From JAJFUE01 sp041687335 (GTDB taxonomy: Bacteria; Sumerlaeota; Sumerlaeia; MVZB01): a stretch of 64,000 nt of DNA. Below, one piece after another: positions 1-11,600 of the stretch. The position numbers and the translations under genes were made by a program. The notes beneath the pieces are model-generated. The model saw only the letters and a list, made by a program, of their open reading frames with translations. It was not told the origin of the DNA and did not search any database. Each line of letters begins with the position of its first letter. The first letter of the stretch is position 1. The stretch is taken from positions 48,570-112,569 of the forward strand of contig JAWLCE010000011.1 in NCBI GenBank assembly GCA_041687335.1, given 5' to 3'.

Positions 1-48
1 CGGAAGACCTCATGGTCCCCGACGCCGGCATGAACACAATTCGATGAG

Positions 49-540
49 TCAGCTGATTTTGCGGGCGACCTCAAGGGCGGCCTCGTAATCGGGCTCCTCG
101 GCGATTTCCTCGCAGATCTGGCGGTAGGCGACGCGGCCTTCCTTGTCGATGACGAAGACGGCTCGTGAGATCAGCCCCAGTTCCCGAATCATCAGGCCAT
201 ATTTCTCGGCAAACTCGTGATTGCGGTAGTCCGAAACCATCAGCAGGTTCTGGATACCCTCGGCCTCGCAGAAGCGTTTCTGGGCGAATGGCAGGTCCAT
301 GCTGATGGTCAGTGTGCGGGCGCCGGCCTTTTCGGCCTCGCGATTGAACCGGCGCGTTTGCGTGGCGCAGACGGCGGTATCGATCGAGGGCACGGCGCTG
401 ATGATAACCACCTGGCCCCGCAGGTCGGAGAGCTTGACCGGACTCATCTCTTTGTCGATGGCGGTGAAATCGGGGGCGGGATCTCCCTCGCGGATTTCCC
501 GCCCCTCAAGCGTCACCGGATTGCCTTTAAAGGTGACCAT
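49..540 (-). CDS. tpx: Thiol peroxidase (atypical 2-Cys peroxiredoxin)
   Basis: A 163-residue Tpx-family peroxiredoxin, expected to reduce hydrogen peroxide and alkyl hydroperoxides with thioredoxin as electron donor. The peroxidatic cysteine is C58 in the motif PSIDTAVC and the resolving cysteine is C91 in KRFC, the usual Tpx arrangement. There is no signal peptide, so it should be cytoplasmic. An in-frame ATG at 561 would overlap the stop of the upstream gene; the ATG at 540 gives the family N-terminus MVTFKGNPVTL behind a GAGG, so it is chosen. It lies 17 bases after the Q-rich lipoprotein gene on the same strand and is probably cotranscribed with it. Bases 1-48 of the window hold nothing recognisable. 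Confidence 0.95.
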   Translation of the reverse strand: MVTFKGNPVTLEGREIREGDPAPDFTAIDKEMSPVKLSDLRGQVVIISAVPSIDTAVCATQTRRFNREAEKAGARTLTISMDLPFAQKRFCEAEGIQNLLMVSDYRNHEFAEKYGLMIRELGLISRAVFVIDKEGRVAYRQICEEIAEEPDYEAALEVARKIS

Positions 541-557
541 TGATCTTGCCTCACCAA

Positions 558-1172
558 TCAATTCTGCTGGGGCTGGATCAGCGGTTCATCCTGCTGACCA
601 TTCTGGCTGGGCGGCTGCTGCTGACCATTTTGCGCAGGCTGCTGCTGCTGGGCGGGTGACTCCATGGTCCCCGGTTGCGACTGCTGGCCGGTCTGGGCCT
701 GGCTGCTCACCTGATCCAGCTCACTCTCGATCTGCTCGAGCTGGCGGTCGATCTGCTGGCGCAACTGCTGGGCTTGCTGCTGATCCGCCTGGCGGAGCTG
801 GTCGACCTGCTGGGTCGATTGCTGGAGCCGGCTCTCGATCTGCTGGATGCGCTGCTGGGCCTGCTGGTCCAAGCCAGGCTGCTCGCGCATGGTCTGGATC
901 CGCTGCGCCAGCATCTGGACCTCCATCTCGACTTCCTGGACCATCTGCTGGTGCTGCTGATTCTGCTGCTGATCCATGACCGGGGTCGGAGTCGGCTCAG
1001 CGGCGCCATTCCGTGCCGGCTGCGTCGGCGGCGGATCACCCGGTTCCATCTCATCGACAGGTTCGATGGGGCTGCCAACGGGCCGGGTGGGGGCGCGGTC
1101 GTCACGCTGGGGGCATCCGATCGTAAACGTCAGAAATCCCAGAGCGCTTGCGAGAACAATCATCCTCAACAT
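558..1172 (-). CDS. Glutamine-rich lipoprotein with coiled coil
   Basis: A 204-residue predicted lipoprotein. Residues 1-20 form a signal sequence ending in FTIGC, with C20 as the likely lipidated residue. A Pro-rich linker (about 22-65) follows, then a long Q-rich helical stretch with regular hydrophobic spacing that looks like a coiled coil (about 66-160), then a Q/P/N-rich tail. AGGAGG lies six bases before the ATG. I recognise no family. Its composition resembles the much larger Q-rich secreted protein at 55922-59161, suggesting a shared cell-envelope role, but that is inference. It is upstream of tpx in a likely two-gene operon. Confidence 0.8.
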   Translation of the reverse strand: MLRMIVLASALGFLTFTIGCPQRDDRAPTRPVGSPIEPVDEMEPGDPPPTQPARNGAAEPTPTPVMDQQQNQQHQQMVQEVEMEVQMLAQRIQTMREQPGLDQQAQQRIQQIESRLQQSTQQVDQLRQADQQQAQQLRQQIDRQLEQIESELDQVSSQAQTGQQSQPGTMESPAQQQQPAQNGQQQPPSQNGQQDEPLIQPQQN

Positions 1173-1231
1173 GGAAATCCTCCTGTGGTTTGCTTGATCT
1201 CAAGTGCCGTTCAACATTTTCCAGCCACTCA

Positions 1232-1245
1232 TCCGAAAATTCGGA
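1232..1245. promoter_or_regulatory. Inverted repeat in the divergent region before prmC
   Basis: Two perfect 6-base arms, TCCGAA and TTCGGA, flank a two-base AA centre. The site lies in the 283-base gap between the Q-rich lipoprotein gene (leftward) and prmC (rightward). A short tandem GTCGAAC pair follows at about 1264-1277. The position fits an operator, but the regulator is unknown and a 6-base arm can occur by chance. Confidence 0.3.
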
Positions 1246-1455
1246 GCGAAGCCAAGTTCCATGTCGAACGTCGAACCTGAACTGCGTGTTCTTCTAAATA
1301 TCATTTTTGAAAAGCAGGGGCTTGGAAGTCAATTTATTGTCATATGGATTGTCAACGGCGGTGAGGGTGTGAATAGTAAATGCGGCGTAGGCATCCGGTG
1401 CCCGGCGCAGCGCCAGCCCGCAGGCCGGGTGATTTCAAGGCAAAAGGAGGATTTG

Positions 1456-2328
1456 ATGTCACCGCAGATCGTGACCGTGGCCGAGGCCCTGGCGGCCGGC
1501 ACGCGCCGGCTGCGCGCCGAAGGGATGGAAAGTGCCGCGCTGGACATGAGCCTGCTGCTGGCCGAGACGCTGGGGCTGGATCGGCTTGGAATTTTCCTGA
1601 ACCAGGAACGGCCACTCGATCCGAAGGAGCGTGCGCGCCTGCGGGTGTTGTTCGATCGGCGGTTGCGGCGCGAACCGATGGCTTACATCCTGGGGCGGCG
1701 CGAGTTCTACGGTTTGACATTCATGGTCAGCCGGGACGTGCTGATCCCGCGCCCTGAGACCGAGCATTTGGTCGAGGCCGTATTGGCATGGCTGAAGGCG
1801 CGCCCGGTGGACGCACCCGAACCGCTCCTGGCCGATATCGGCACCGGCTCCGGGGCGATCGCCGTCGCCGCGGCGCATCATTTCCCGGCCGCGCGCTGGC
1901 TGGCGACCGATGTTTCGGAAAGTGCGCTCGGGGTGGCCGCGCTCAATGCCGAGCGGCATGGGGCGCGCGAACGGATCGAATTGCGTCAGGGTTCACTCTA
2001 TGAGCCGATCGATGAGACGCTCGATGCCATCGTGAGCAACCCGCCTTACATCGCCGATGGCGAACGCGCGGGGCTGGAGCCGGACGTGCGGGATTGGGAA
2101 CCCGCCGGGGCGCTCTTTGCCGGGCCCGACGGGCTGGATTGCATCCGGGAGCTCATCGCCGGAGCGCCGGAGCGGTTGCGGTCGGGCGGGCGTTTGTGGA
2201 TGGAGATTGGATCGGCACAGTCCGGCGCGGTGAAGACCCTGCTTGAGGCGAACGGCGCGTTCGAACAGATCAAGGTCATCACCGACTATGCGGGCCTCGA
2301 CCGTGTGGTCGCCGCGGTACGCAAGTGA
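1456..2328 (+). CDS. prmC: Release factor glutamine methyltransferase
   Basis: A 290-residue PrmC (HemK) protein. It methylates the glutamine of the GGQ motif in peptide release factors RF1 and RF2 using S-adenosylmethionine. The AdoMet loop DIGTGSG is at residues 127-133 and the catalytic NPPY motif at 195-198; the N-terminal helical domain that binds the release factor is present. The reading frame stays open back to 1204, but AAGGAGG at 1444-1450 sits five bases before the ATG at 1456, and the protein from there matches the family's usual length. prfA, a common neighbour, is not in this window. mqnE follows after 82 bases and may be cotranscribed. Confidence 0.96.
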   Translation: MSPQIVTVAEALAAGTRRLRAEGMESAALDMSLLLAETLGLDRLGIFLNQERPLDPKERARLRVLFDRRLRREPMAYILGRREFYGLTFMVSRDVLIPRPETEHLVEAVLAWLKARPVDAPEPLLADIGTGSGAIAVAAAHHFPAARWLATDVSESALGVAALNAERHGARERIELRQGSLYEPIDETLDAIVSNPPYIADGERAGLEPDVRDWEPAGALFAGPDGLDCIRELIAGAPERLRSGGRLWMEIGSAQSGAVKTLLEANGAFEQIKVITDYAGLDRVVAAVRK

Positions 2329-2410
2329 CGGGGCGAAAGGATGGCCCTGCGAGCGGGGAGTGGGTTAAAGTCGTTGCAGGCACTGATTAAGGAAGGAACC
2401 GATCACCAGG

Positions 2411-3538
<1,128 letters not shown>

Positions 3539-3706
3539 ATTGATCGCTGATGTCACAACACCGGTTTTGAGGCGATTTTTGCGGAATCTTCGGGTGGCTC
3601 TCATTCAGAATTGCGCGGCTCCACCAGAACGCGATATCCTTGGCGGCAGTGTCGCCGGTCCTCGGATCTCGGCGGGAACGATTGGTTTGACTAAGGTTGT
3701 CCCTTG

Positions 3707-6700
3707 ATGAGCGTCCGCGCCGCCTGGATCCGCCGACAAATGGTTTTGACCGCCATGGTGCTGTTATCCGGTTGGATGGGCGGATGCTCCAAGGATGGCG
3801 CCGATGATCCATCCATGATCGGGACGCGGTTGGTTGCGGCTGCCGACCCGCCTGCCTGGGAGCTCATAGAAACTGGTGAAGCGCCGACGTCGATGACGTT
3901 GCGGCTGCGTTGGCCAGCCGGTGCGCCGGCGCCCGATACGCCCGAACCGCTGGTTTTTTGCCTGCCGCCCGATCGTGAAATTTCCGCGCGCTGGCTGGAG
4001 GCGCGTGTGGGCGAGCGGTTGCTGGGCAATCAGGCACGCGACCGCTCGAGCGACAGCCGTCCGACCCCGGCCGAAGGCTTCCTGGCGCAGGCCCCGCGCG
4101 TTGAGCCGGCAGGATGGTTGCGCCAGTGGCCGCTCTACCGACTTCATTTGCAGCCGGGCGCCATTGACCTCTTGCGTGGGCGCGAGCATGTGGACCAGCC
4201 GCTCGAGCTGACTTTGGGACTAAATTGGGATCAGGCCTTCGAGCCCGCCGAACAGGTGGCCGCACCCGCGACCGCAGCCGAGCGCGACTGGCGGGTGCTG
4301 GCCGAGGCGTTGGTGCTGAACCGGGAGGGCCTTGAGCGCTACCGGGCGCAGGAGCCGCCGCTGCCGCCGGATTTGGCGGTGGTCGCGACTGACCCGCGGC
4401 GGCTCGCGGGTGGCGAACGGCCGTGGGCGCGGTTGCGGATCGAGCGGGAGGGGCTGTATCGGCTCCATCGCGATGACTTATTGCGGGCCGGCTTTGGATC
4501 GGGGCGAGACTTGGCGGCGGCGCGAGTTTTTTCGCGAGGGAGGCCGGTGCCCCTGCTGCGCGTGGCGGCCGGGGATGCGGACGGGCTTGAGCCGGGCGTC
4601 TATTTCTGGGCTGCGGCCGGCGATGGACCTTACAGTCGCGAGCGGGTTTACTGGCTGACGCTGGGGGACGACCTGCCGGACCCGATCCTTGAGCCGCAGT
4701 CGGCTGATGAGGCCGCGGCGCCGCCGGAGCGCGCGCTGGTGTCGCGGCGCATGGTGCGCGACCGCGACGAGCAGCGCGTAGAATTGCATGGCCAACATCT
4801 GGCGATTGCAGCGATCCGCTGGATTGAATCCCCGCTTGAGCGCGGCGAGGATCATTTGTTTTCGCTGGAGCTGCCCGATTGGACCCATGGCGAACTACCG
4901 ATCCGCGCCAGGTTGGATTTTTTGATTGATCGGGAAAAGGCCCACCTCCAGCCGCGCGTTGAAGTCCATGCGCTGCCGCGCCAGTTGGGCATCATGCCCA
5001 TTCCAACCGGCGGGAGCGAAGCATCGGTGGTGGTTGAAATCCCACCGGCGGTGATTCGAGACGGCCACACCACACTGTCCCTGCGCCTGATACAAAATCC
5101 GTCGCTGAGTCCGGCCGAGATACATCAGGGGAGCGGCGTCTGGCTCGATCGCATCGTCGTCGACTATCCGGGCCAGGCGAGACTGGAACAGGGGCGGCTG
5201 ACGCTGGCTGAAGAGGATTCGGGTCCCGCCGCGTCCTGGATTCCGATCCAGGGACCCGCGCCGACATTGGCGCTGGCGATGATGGAGGAGCTGCCGGTTC
5301 AGCGGCTGCCGCTGATCCGGCGTGAAGGCCGGCTTGGCGTGGAGCGTCCTGCCAGTGTCGGTCGGGTGGAGCTGCTGAATGCCGAGGCGATCCTGGCCGT
5401 GCCGCGACCCGAGGCGGCCGCGCCGGTGGACCTGGCCGATCCGGAGTTGGCGGCGGACCTGCTGGTGATCTATCACCGGCGATTCGAGGGCTCGGCGCGC
5501 CGGCTGGCAAACCATCATGAGGCGGGGGGGAGGCGCGTGCTGCTGGCCGAAATCCAGCAGGTCTATGACAGCTTCAGCCATGGTGAATTGACCCCGTTTG
5601 CCATTCGAGCGTTGCTTGCCCACGCACTGCGCCATTGGCAGTCCGCGCCAGCCCAGGTGCTGCTGGTGGGCGACTGCAACAGCGACTACCTGAATATTGC
5701 CCGCGATGGTGTCGCCAATGACGTTCCATCCTACTCGTTCGGCGATGGCGCCGAGACCTGGGCCTCGGACTGGTGGCTGGGGACGGTGGCCGGCGGGGAT
5801 GATATGGCGGATTACATGATCGGCCGCTTGAGCGCCGTGGAGCCGTCCGATATGGAGGCGATCGTCGACAAGTCGCTGGCGTACCAGGGGCGGCCGCCCG
5901 CGGGTCCCTGGCGCGCGCGGGTGGGATATGTCGCCGATCGGGCCGACTTGGGCAGAGAATTCACCGAGGCCATCGATGACCTGAGGCTGCAACTGACGCC
6001 GGCCGCCTTCGCGCCGCGGCGCACGGCGCTGGACGAGCTGCCGCTGGAAGACAACTGGTATCTGCCGCGCGACCTGGTCGAGGCCAAGTCGATGAAGGTC
6101 AGTCGCGCCGCCACCGAGTCGATCGAGACCACCCTGCGCAATGGGGTGGTGATGCTCGACTATTATGGCCATGGCTCGCCCAATATCTGGTCGAACGACC
6201 GGATCTGGTTTGGCGGCGGCTCGCGCAACAGCGACAACCCGCGCCTGGCGGGCAGCGGCTTCCCCTCTTTTATCGTGAACATGACCTGTAACAGCGGGGC
6301 TATTGATTACCCGCTGCGCCCCTGGAACATCTGCATCAGCGAAGACCTGCTGCGCACGCGTGATGGCGGCGCGGTCGGGTTGTTCGTGCCATCGGGGCCG
6401 GGGACCACCATGGGCCACCGCGAGTTGTCAGCCGAGCTGCGCGCGGCGATGTTCAGGGACCGGCTGCGTGGGTTGGGCGAGGTGACCACGCTGGCCAAGC
6501 TGCGGCTGGCAGTGGCAGGGCGTTCGCGCGACCTGGTCTACATGCACCTTCTGCTGGGAGATCCGCTGCTGCGGCTGGCGATGCCGGCCGAATGGTTCTC
6601 GCTTGAGCTGACGCCAGCGGTGGTCGAGGCGGGGGCCGAGCGAAAGCTGGTGGTTAAGGCCGATCCGCTGCGAGAGGGCCGCTGGGTGGCCGAGTTGATC

Positions 6701-8221
6701 GAGGAGCGTGGCCGCCTGCTCTGGAGCGATGAGGGATTGGTGGAGCGTGGCCGAATTTCGCTTGCCCCGCGCGTGCCCCCCGAGACCGCACCGGGCCCGC
6801 TGCGGCTGTCGGTCTATGCCTGGGACGAGGAGGGGCGCGAGCGGGCGATCGCGGGCGAGCTTCGCGTCGAGGCTCCGCGGCTGGAACTGGCGGGCATGCG
6901 CATAGAGGAGCCGCTTGACCGCGTTCAGGTGGAAGTTTTCAATCCGGGCGTTCTGACGGCCGATGGCGTGCTCGAATTGCTTGCCGGGGACGGCGTGACC
7001 TCCAGCACGGTCGAGCGCATCGAGCTGCGGTTGGAGGGAGGGGAGCGACGCCAGCTGCAAAGATCGTTGCCGGCCGCTCCCGGAACGGGGCCTGTGCGGC
7101 TCGAGGCACGATTGACTCCGTCGCATCCACCGGTCGATTCCGCTCGCCCCGCCAGCTCAAGCCTGATCCGCTATTATGGGGTCCCTGATGGCTGGCAAGG
7201 CTGGCTGCCGGGGTCGGCCACGGTTCAGGTGGATATGCGAGGGGTTGAGGTGACGATGCGTGCCTTGGCGCGGCTGGAGGCGGGGCGTGGTTCAGCCCGC
7301 TTGCTGACCAAGGCTGGAATCGAGTTGAGCAGCGCCACGCTGAGCACACATCCGGCCCAGCCGTCGCTCCTTGAACTGACGGCACGGCTGGGTCGGGCGC
7401 AGTGGGAATTGCTGGCCGATGGGCAACTGGAGCTGGTGGAGACGCCGGTGCGGGACCAGCCCGGACAACGGGTGGACCGCCTGGCGCTTCAGGAGGTTCC
7501 GGCGCAACGGGCGCGGCTGCGGCTGATTCCTGAATCGGTCCGGCACTACCCTGATCGCCCAACGGAAGGCGAGACGGTTTTTATTGAGGCCATGGTTGAA
7601 AATATCGGCAATGCCACATCGGAGCCGTGGGCGGTGGAACTGCTGGATGATGGGATGGCTGGGGCCACGGTGACCAAAGAATTCATCCCTGGCAGCGCGC
7701 GCCGTGAACTGCCGCGATTGGCGCCGGGCCGGGCCTGGCCTGTGACCCTGAGGCACGACCCCTTTAATAATGCCGGCCTGCGCCGGCTGCAGGTGCGCCT
7801 GGCGCCGATGTATGGTCCAGGGGGGGAGGAAGGCTGGGATCAGGTGGAATTGGCGGTCGAGGCGCTCAGCCGGCCAAAGCTGCGCGTCGTGCGGACTTGG
7901 GCCGAGGCCACTCCGGGAGATCAGCGGGCCAATCGGCTGCATCTGTTGGCGGAGCTGGCCAATGACGGCCAAACTGACGCCCACGGGGTCAGCGTGATGT
8001 TTTATCGCAGCCCGGTGCAGTCAACCGAGACCGAACTGGGGGAGGTTGAGATTGAGCGGGTCGAGGCGGGAGGGACGGCGACGGCGCGCCTGACCTGGAA
8101 TTATGAGCCGGGGCGCGACTTTGTGGCGGGCGGGGAGCCCCCCCGTCCAAGCGTGCTTTATGGCTTGAAATATTCGGCCCACCGCGCCAGCAGCGAAGCG
8201 CCGGCGGGTGGGCCGCCATGA
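3707..8221 (+). CDS. Giant C25 (gingipain-family) peptidase lipoprotein, copy 1
   Basis: A 1,504-residue predicted lipoprotein (signal ending in WMGGC, C27) with a peptidase family C25 domain at about residues 583-956. The likely catalytic pair is H822 in YYGHGSPNIW and C861 in NMTCNSGAIDYP. Upstream, around residue 245, ARLRIEREGLYRLHRDDL and the following GRPVPLL resemble the N-terminal domain of PorU-like C25 proteins. The C-terminus carries beta-rich segments that look like CARDB/Ig-type repeats, for example around residues 1275-1330; no type IX secretion tail was noticed. ATG at 3707 is chosen over the adjacent TTG at 3704. A paralogue of nearly equal length lies at 8624-13135. Substrate and cleavage specificity are unknown. 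Confidence 0.85.
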   Translation: MSVRAAWIRRQMVLTAMVLLSGWMGGCSKDGADDPSMIGTRLVAAADPPAWELIETGEAPTSMTLRLRWPAGAPAPDTPEPLVFCLPPDREISARWLEARVGERLLGNQARDRSSDSRPTPAEGFLAQAPRVEPAGWLRQWPLYRLHLQPGAIDLLRGREHVDQPLELTLGLNWDQAFEPAEQVAAPATAAERDWRVLAEALVLNREGLERYRAQEPPLPPDLAVVATDPRRLAGGERPWARLRIEREGLYRLHRDDLLRAGFGSGRDLAAARVFSRGRPVPLLRVAAGDADGLEPGVYFWAAAGDGPYSRERVYWLTLGDDLPDPILEPQSADEAAAPPERALVSRRMVRDRDEQRVELHGQHLAIAAIRWIESPLERGEDHLFSLELPDWTHGELPIRARLDFLIDREKAHLQPRVEVHALPRQLGIMPIPTGGSEASVVVEIPPAVIRDGHTTLSLRLIQNPSLSPAEIHQGSGVWLDRIVVDYPGQARLEQGRLTLAEEDSGPAASWIPIQGPAPTLALAMMEELPVQRLPLIRREGRLGVERPASVGRVELLNAEAILAVPRPEAAAPVDLADPELAADLLVIYHRRFEGSARRLANHHEAGGRRVLLAEIQQVYDSFSHGELTPFAIRALLAHALRHWQSAPAQVLLVGDCNSDYLNIARDGVANDVPSYSFGDGAETWASDWWLGTVAGGDDMADYMIGRLSAVEPSDMEAIVDKSLAYQGRPPAGPWRARVGYVADRADLGREFTEAIDDLRLQLTPAAFAPRRTALDELPLEDNWYLPRDLVEAKSMKVSRAATESIETTLRNGVVMLDYYGHGSPNIWSNDRIWFGGGSRNSDNPRLAGSGFPSFIVNMTCNSGAIDYPLRPWNICISEDLLRTRDGGAVGLFVPSGPGTTMGHRELSAELRAAMFRDRLRGLGEVTTLAKLRLAVAGRSRDLVYMHLLLGDPLLRLAMPAEWFSLELTPAVVEAGAERKLVVKADPLREGRWVAELIEERGRLLWSDEGLVERGRISLAPRVPPETAPGPLRLSVYAWDEEGRERAIAGELRVEAPRLELAGMRIEEPLDRVQVEVFNPGVLTADGVLELLAGDGVTSSTVERIELRLEGGERRQLQRSLPAAPGTGPVRLEARLTPSHPPVDSARPASSSLIRYYGVPDGWQGWLPGSATVQVDMRGVEVTMRALARLEAGRGSARLLTKAGIELSSATLSTHPAQPSLLELTARLGRAQWELLADGQLELVETPVRDQPGQRVDRLALQEVPAQRARLRLIPESVRHYPDRPTEGETVFIEAMVENIGNATSEPWAVELLDDGMAGATVTKEFIPGSARRELPRLAPGRAWPVTLRHDPFNNAGLRRLQVRLAPMYGPGGEEGWDQVELAVEALSRPKLRVVRTWAEATPGDQRANRLHLLAELANDGQTDAHGVSVMFYRSPVQSTETELGEVEIERVEAGGTATARLTWNYEPGRDFVAGGEPPRPSVLYGLKYSAHRASSEAPAGGPP

Positions 8222-8247
8222 GAAGCCTGACCTTGCCTGAGAAGGAC

Positions 8248-8496
8248 TCAGTCCTGGGTTTCAGCAGGCGTTTCGGCGGGTGTCTCGGAGGCCGGCTGGA
8301 ACTTGGCGTAGCGGCGCCGGAATTTCTCGACGCGGCCGGCCGTATCGACCAGCTTCTGCCGGCCGGTATAGAACGGATGGCAGGCGGCGCAGATCTCCAG
8401 ACGTTGGCTGGGCTTTGTCGAGCGGACCTTGTATTCGGCCCCGCAGGCGCAGCGAATCGTCGTAAACTCGTACGTGGGATGGATGCCTTGCTTCAT
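8248..8496 (-). CDS. rpmE: 50S ribosomal protein L31, zinc form
   Basis: An 82-residue L31 of the large ribosomal subunit. C16, C18, C36 and C39 mark the zinc-binding (C+) type, whose zinc-free counterpart often replaces it during zinc shortage. The C-terminal 15 residues are a short acidic TPAET-like repeat beyond the normal L31 core. The ATG at 8496 gives the canonical MKQGIHPTY start; the open frame continues to 8559 without family similarity. It sits on the opposite strand between the two C25 peptidase genes, 26 bases from the end of the first and 127 bases from the start of the second. Confidence 0.95.
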   Translation of the reverse strand: MKQGIHPTYEFTTIRCACGAEYKVRSTKPSQRLEICAACHPFYTGRQKLVDTAGRVEKFRRRYAKFQPASETPAETPAETQD

Positions 8497-8623
8497 GACG
8501 CGGATCCTTTTCAACTCTCCTGAAACGCCGGTAATTCCAAAGGCGGCGCCCCTGCGCACGGGTGTTCATGCCCGGGCGCAAACAAATATCTATATCGAGG
8601 GACGGGTGGCTTTGTCAAGCGAC

Positions 8624-11600
8624 ATGAGTGGGGCGCGCCGACGCGACCGACGATATTCCATTTTATACCCGAGCCGCCTGATGCTGCAAGTGGCCCTTGG
8701 GTTGGTGTTGGTCCTGTTGACGGCATGTGGGCAGTCCCCCCAGGGCGACGGAGCGCAAGCCAAGGCCCTGCCGGCTCCACACCCGGCCCCGACCCGACCG
8801 GAGCGACCGGCGGCCTGGCTCGATGCGGGCGGGCGGGTGGAAATTGTGGCCGTGGAGTCCGCAGCCACCACGCTTACGCTGAGGTTGCGCCTGCCGGCTG
8901 GTGAGGAAGTGCCTGTCGGTATCGAGGGATCAGGTTTTAACCTGACGCTACCGCACAGGCGCCAGGTCACCTGCACCGTGGCCCGATACGCGGTCGATGG
9001 CGTTGAATTGGAACTAAACCCATCCCAGTCTGGGGTCCTGATCACCCCGCGGGGGCTGATGCGTCAATGGCCGGTGGCGAGGCTGGAGCTGCAGCCGCAC
9101 TTCTGGACTGCTTATCGCCAGAGGGCCGCCGGCAGGCGGGTGGAACTGGAGGCGACCCTGGTGTTGAGCCTGGGGGATCCGCCCGCGGCTCCGGCCCATG
9201 CGCTCGACCCCGAGGCCCACCCGATCGGTAGGCTGGCGGCGCGGCTGGTGGCCAACCCAGCCGACCTGCGGCGTTTCGAGGTCCCCAACCCGCCGCTGAA
9301 TGGACCGGCGGCGGCCGGGCCGACGGACCCGCGCCCGCTCGCCCCTAACGCCCAACGCTGGCTCAAGGTGATGGTCGAGGAGGATGGCCTTTACCGGATC
9401 GATGCGGAGGCGCTGCGGACGGCGGGGCTGGATGATCCGCAGCGGGCGCGGCTGTTTTCACTGGGGCGACCGGTGCCGGCGCTGGCGGTTGATGTCGAGC
9501 AGGGAGGGCTGGCGGCGGGGGTGTATTTTTATGGTCACGCATCGGACTCTCGCTATAGCCGCGCGCGCGCCTATTTTATCGCCGATGCCGCCGACGAGCC
9601 GGCCATGGTTTGGGAAGAGGCCGCTCAGCCGGTCGATGAGCCGCCACTGGTCGAACGGATGCGCCGAAGCTGGCTGCACGACCGCGACCGGGAGCGGCTG
9701 CTTGATTATGACGATTTCCTCAGCATCCGGGGGCTGGAATGGGTCGATGCGCCGATCCATGACGATGAGCCGCTGGTGGTTGCGCTGGACCTTCAGGATT
9801 ATGCAGCGCAGGCGGGGGAACATGGGGGGCAGATCGAGTTGCGTCTGCTGGCGCAAGGGCCTCCGAGTGATTTTAGTGATATTGAACTGGAGCTGAGCGC
9901 CCAAGGCCAGGTGCTGGGCCGGAGGGTTGTCGGTTCCAACCCAGAAGTTCGTTGGCACCTGCCGATGCCCGATTGGCTGTCCCCGCAGGCAGAGCTGCGC
10001 CTGCGCGTGAGCCGCTCCGGTCCTGCCACTGATCCCGAGCATCCCGCCACGCTCTGGCTGGACTGGCTGCGGGTCGATTACCCGGCGGTGCCACGGGTGG
10101 AGGCGGGCCGACTGCGCGTGGGGGCCGACCAGGTGCTGGGCGAGCCGGGCCCGTTACGGCTGGCGTTGGGCGAGGCTCCGCTGGTGGCGCTTCAATTCGG
10201 GCCGATGGAATCGCTGGCGCGCATCCTCCCGGCCGCAGACGGCACCCTCGCCGCCCGCACCGATAAGGGCAGTTATGTCGAGATCTTCGCCGCCGCGGCC
10301 ATCCCCAGCCTGCAGCCGCAGGCGGTTCGGCTGGACGAGGGTGCGCTGGCGGTCGAGGCGCCTGTGGATTACCTGATCATCGCGCACGACTCGCTTATGG
10401 CAGGGCTTGATCCGCTGCTGGACCTGAACCGTCGTCGCGGGCTGACCACTCATGTGCTCGATATCGAGGGGATCTATGACTTGTTTGGCCATGGCGCGCT
10501 CACTCCCGAGGCGATTCGTGCCGTGCTGGGTCATGCCGCCGTGCATTGGCCTGGTGGGTTGCCCGCCCATGTGCTGCTGCTGGGCGACTGCAACAGTGAC
10601 TACCTGAACCTGCTGCGCAATCAAGTGTCCAACCTCGTGCCGTCCTACTCGATGAACTATGGCAATGACGTCTGGGCGTCGGATTATTGGTTCAGCCTGG
10701 TGATGGGCGAGGACCACCTGCCCGACCTGATGCTGGGGCGGATCTCGGTGGTCAGTCTGGAGGACGCGCGCGCGGCGATCGCAAAGATCGTGCGTTACGC
10801 AGAAGAGCGGCCGCTTGATCCCACGCGCGCCCGTTTTGCCTATGTGGCCGATGACACTGAGCCGCAGCACGCCTTCAAGCAGACCGCCGAGGCGCTGCGC
10901 GGCTGGACGCCGCCGGCATTCGAGGCGCGTCGAGTTCACCTGGAGGACCTGCCTTTCGAGGACAACTGGTATGCCCCAGAAAAGGAACTGCTGGCCGTGC
11001 TCGATGAGGAACAACGCATGATGAAGGTCAGCGGGGCGGCCACGAGAGCCATCCGCGACGCCTTCGATGATGGATTCGCACAGCTCGATTTCTTTGGTCA
11101 CGGCTCGCCCAACATCTGGTGTGATGAGCGCATCTGGTTCGGCGGGGACTCGCCCAACCGTGACAGCCAACACCTGCGCGCGGGCGGCGGGCGGCTCTCC
11201 TTCGTGGTCAACTACACCTGCAACACCGGCGCCATAGATTATCCCGATCCGCCCTGGAACATCTGTATCAGCGAGGACCTGCTGCGCGCGCCGGAGGCCG
11301 GCGCGGTGGGGCTATTTGTGCCCTCGGGACAGGGACGCACCCACGACCATGAGCGAATGGCTCGCCACTGGCGGCGGGCGCTGTTGGAGGATGGCCTGCG
11401 CGGGGCGGGTGAACTTGCGCTGCTCGCCCGCGCGCGCTACCTGCTCGATGGCAACCCCACCGATATTGCGCTGATGTTCATCCTGCTGGGTGATCCGGCG
11501 CTGCGGCTGCAACTGGTTGAGCGCTGGGAGCAGCTCGATGTCGGCGCCGATGCGATCGATCCCGAAGTTGAGCACAGTCGCGTCGCGCGGCTGTCGGGGC

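Noticed and set aside
4895..6418. Leftward open frame of 507 codons inside the first C25 gene
   Set aside because: It overlaps the conserved C25 catalytic domain on the other strand and reads as His/Gln/Arg-rich GC-bias shadow.
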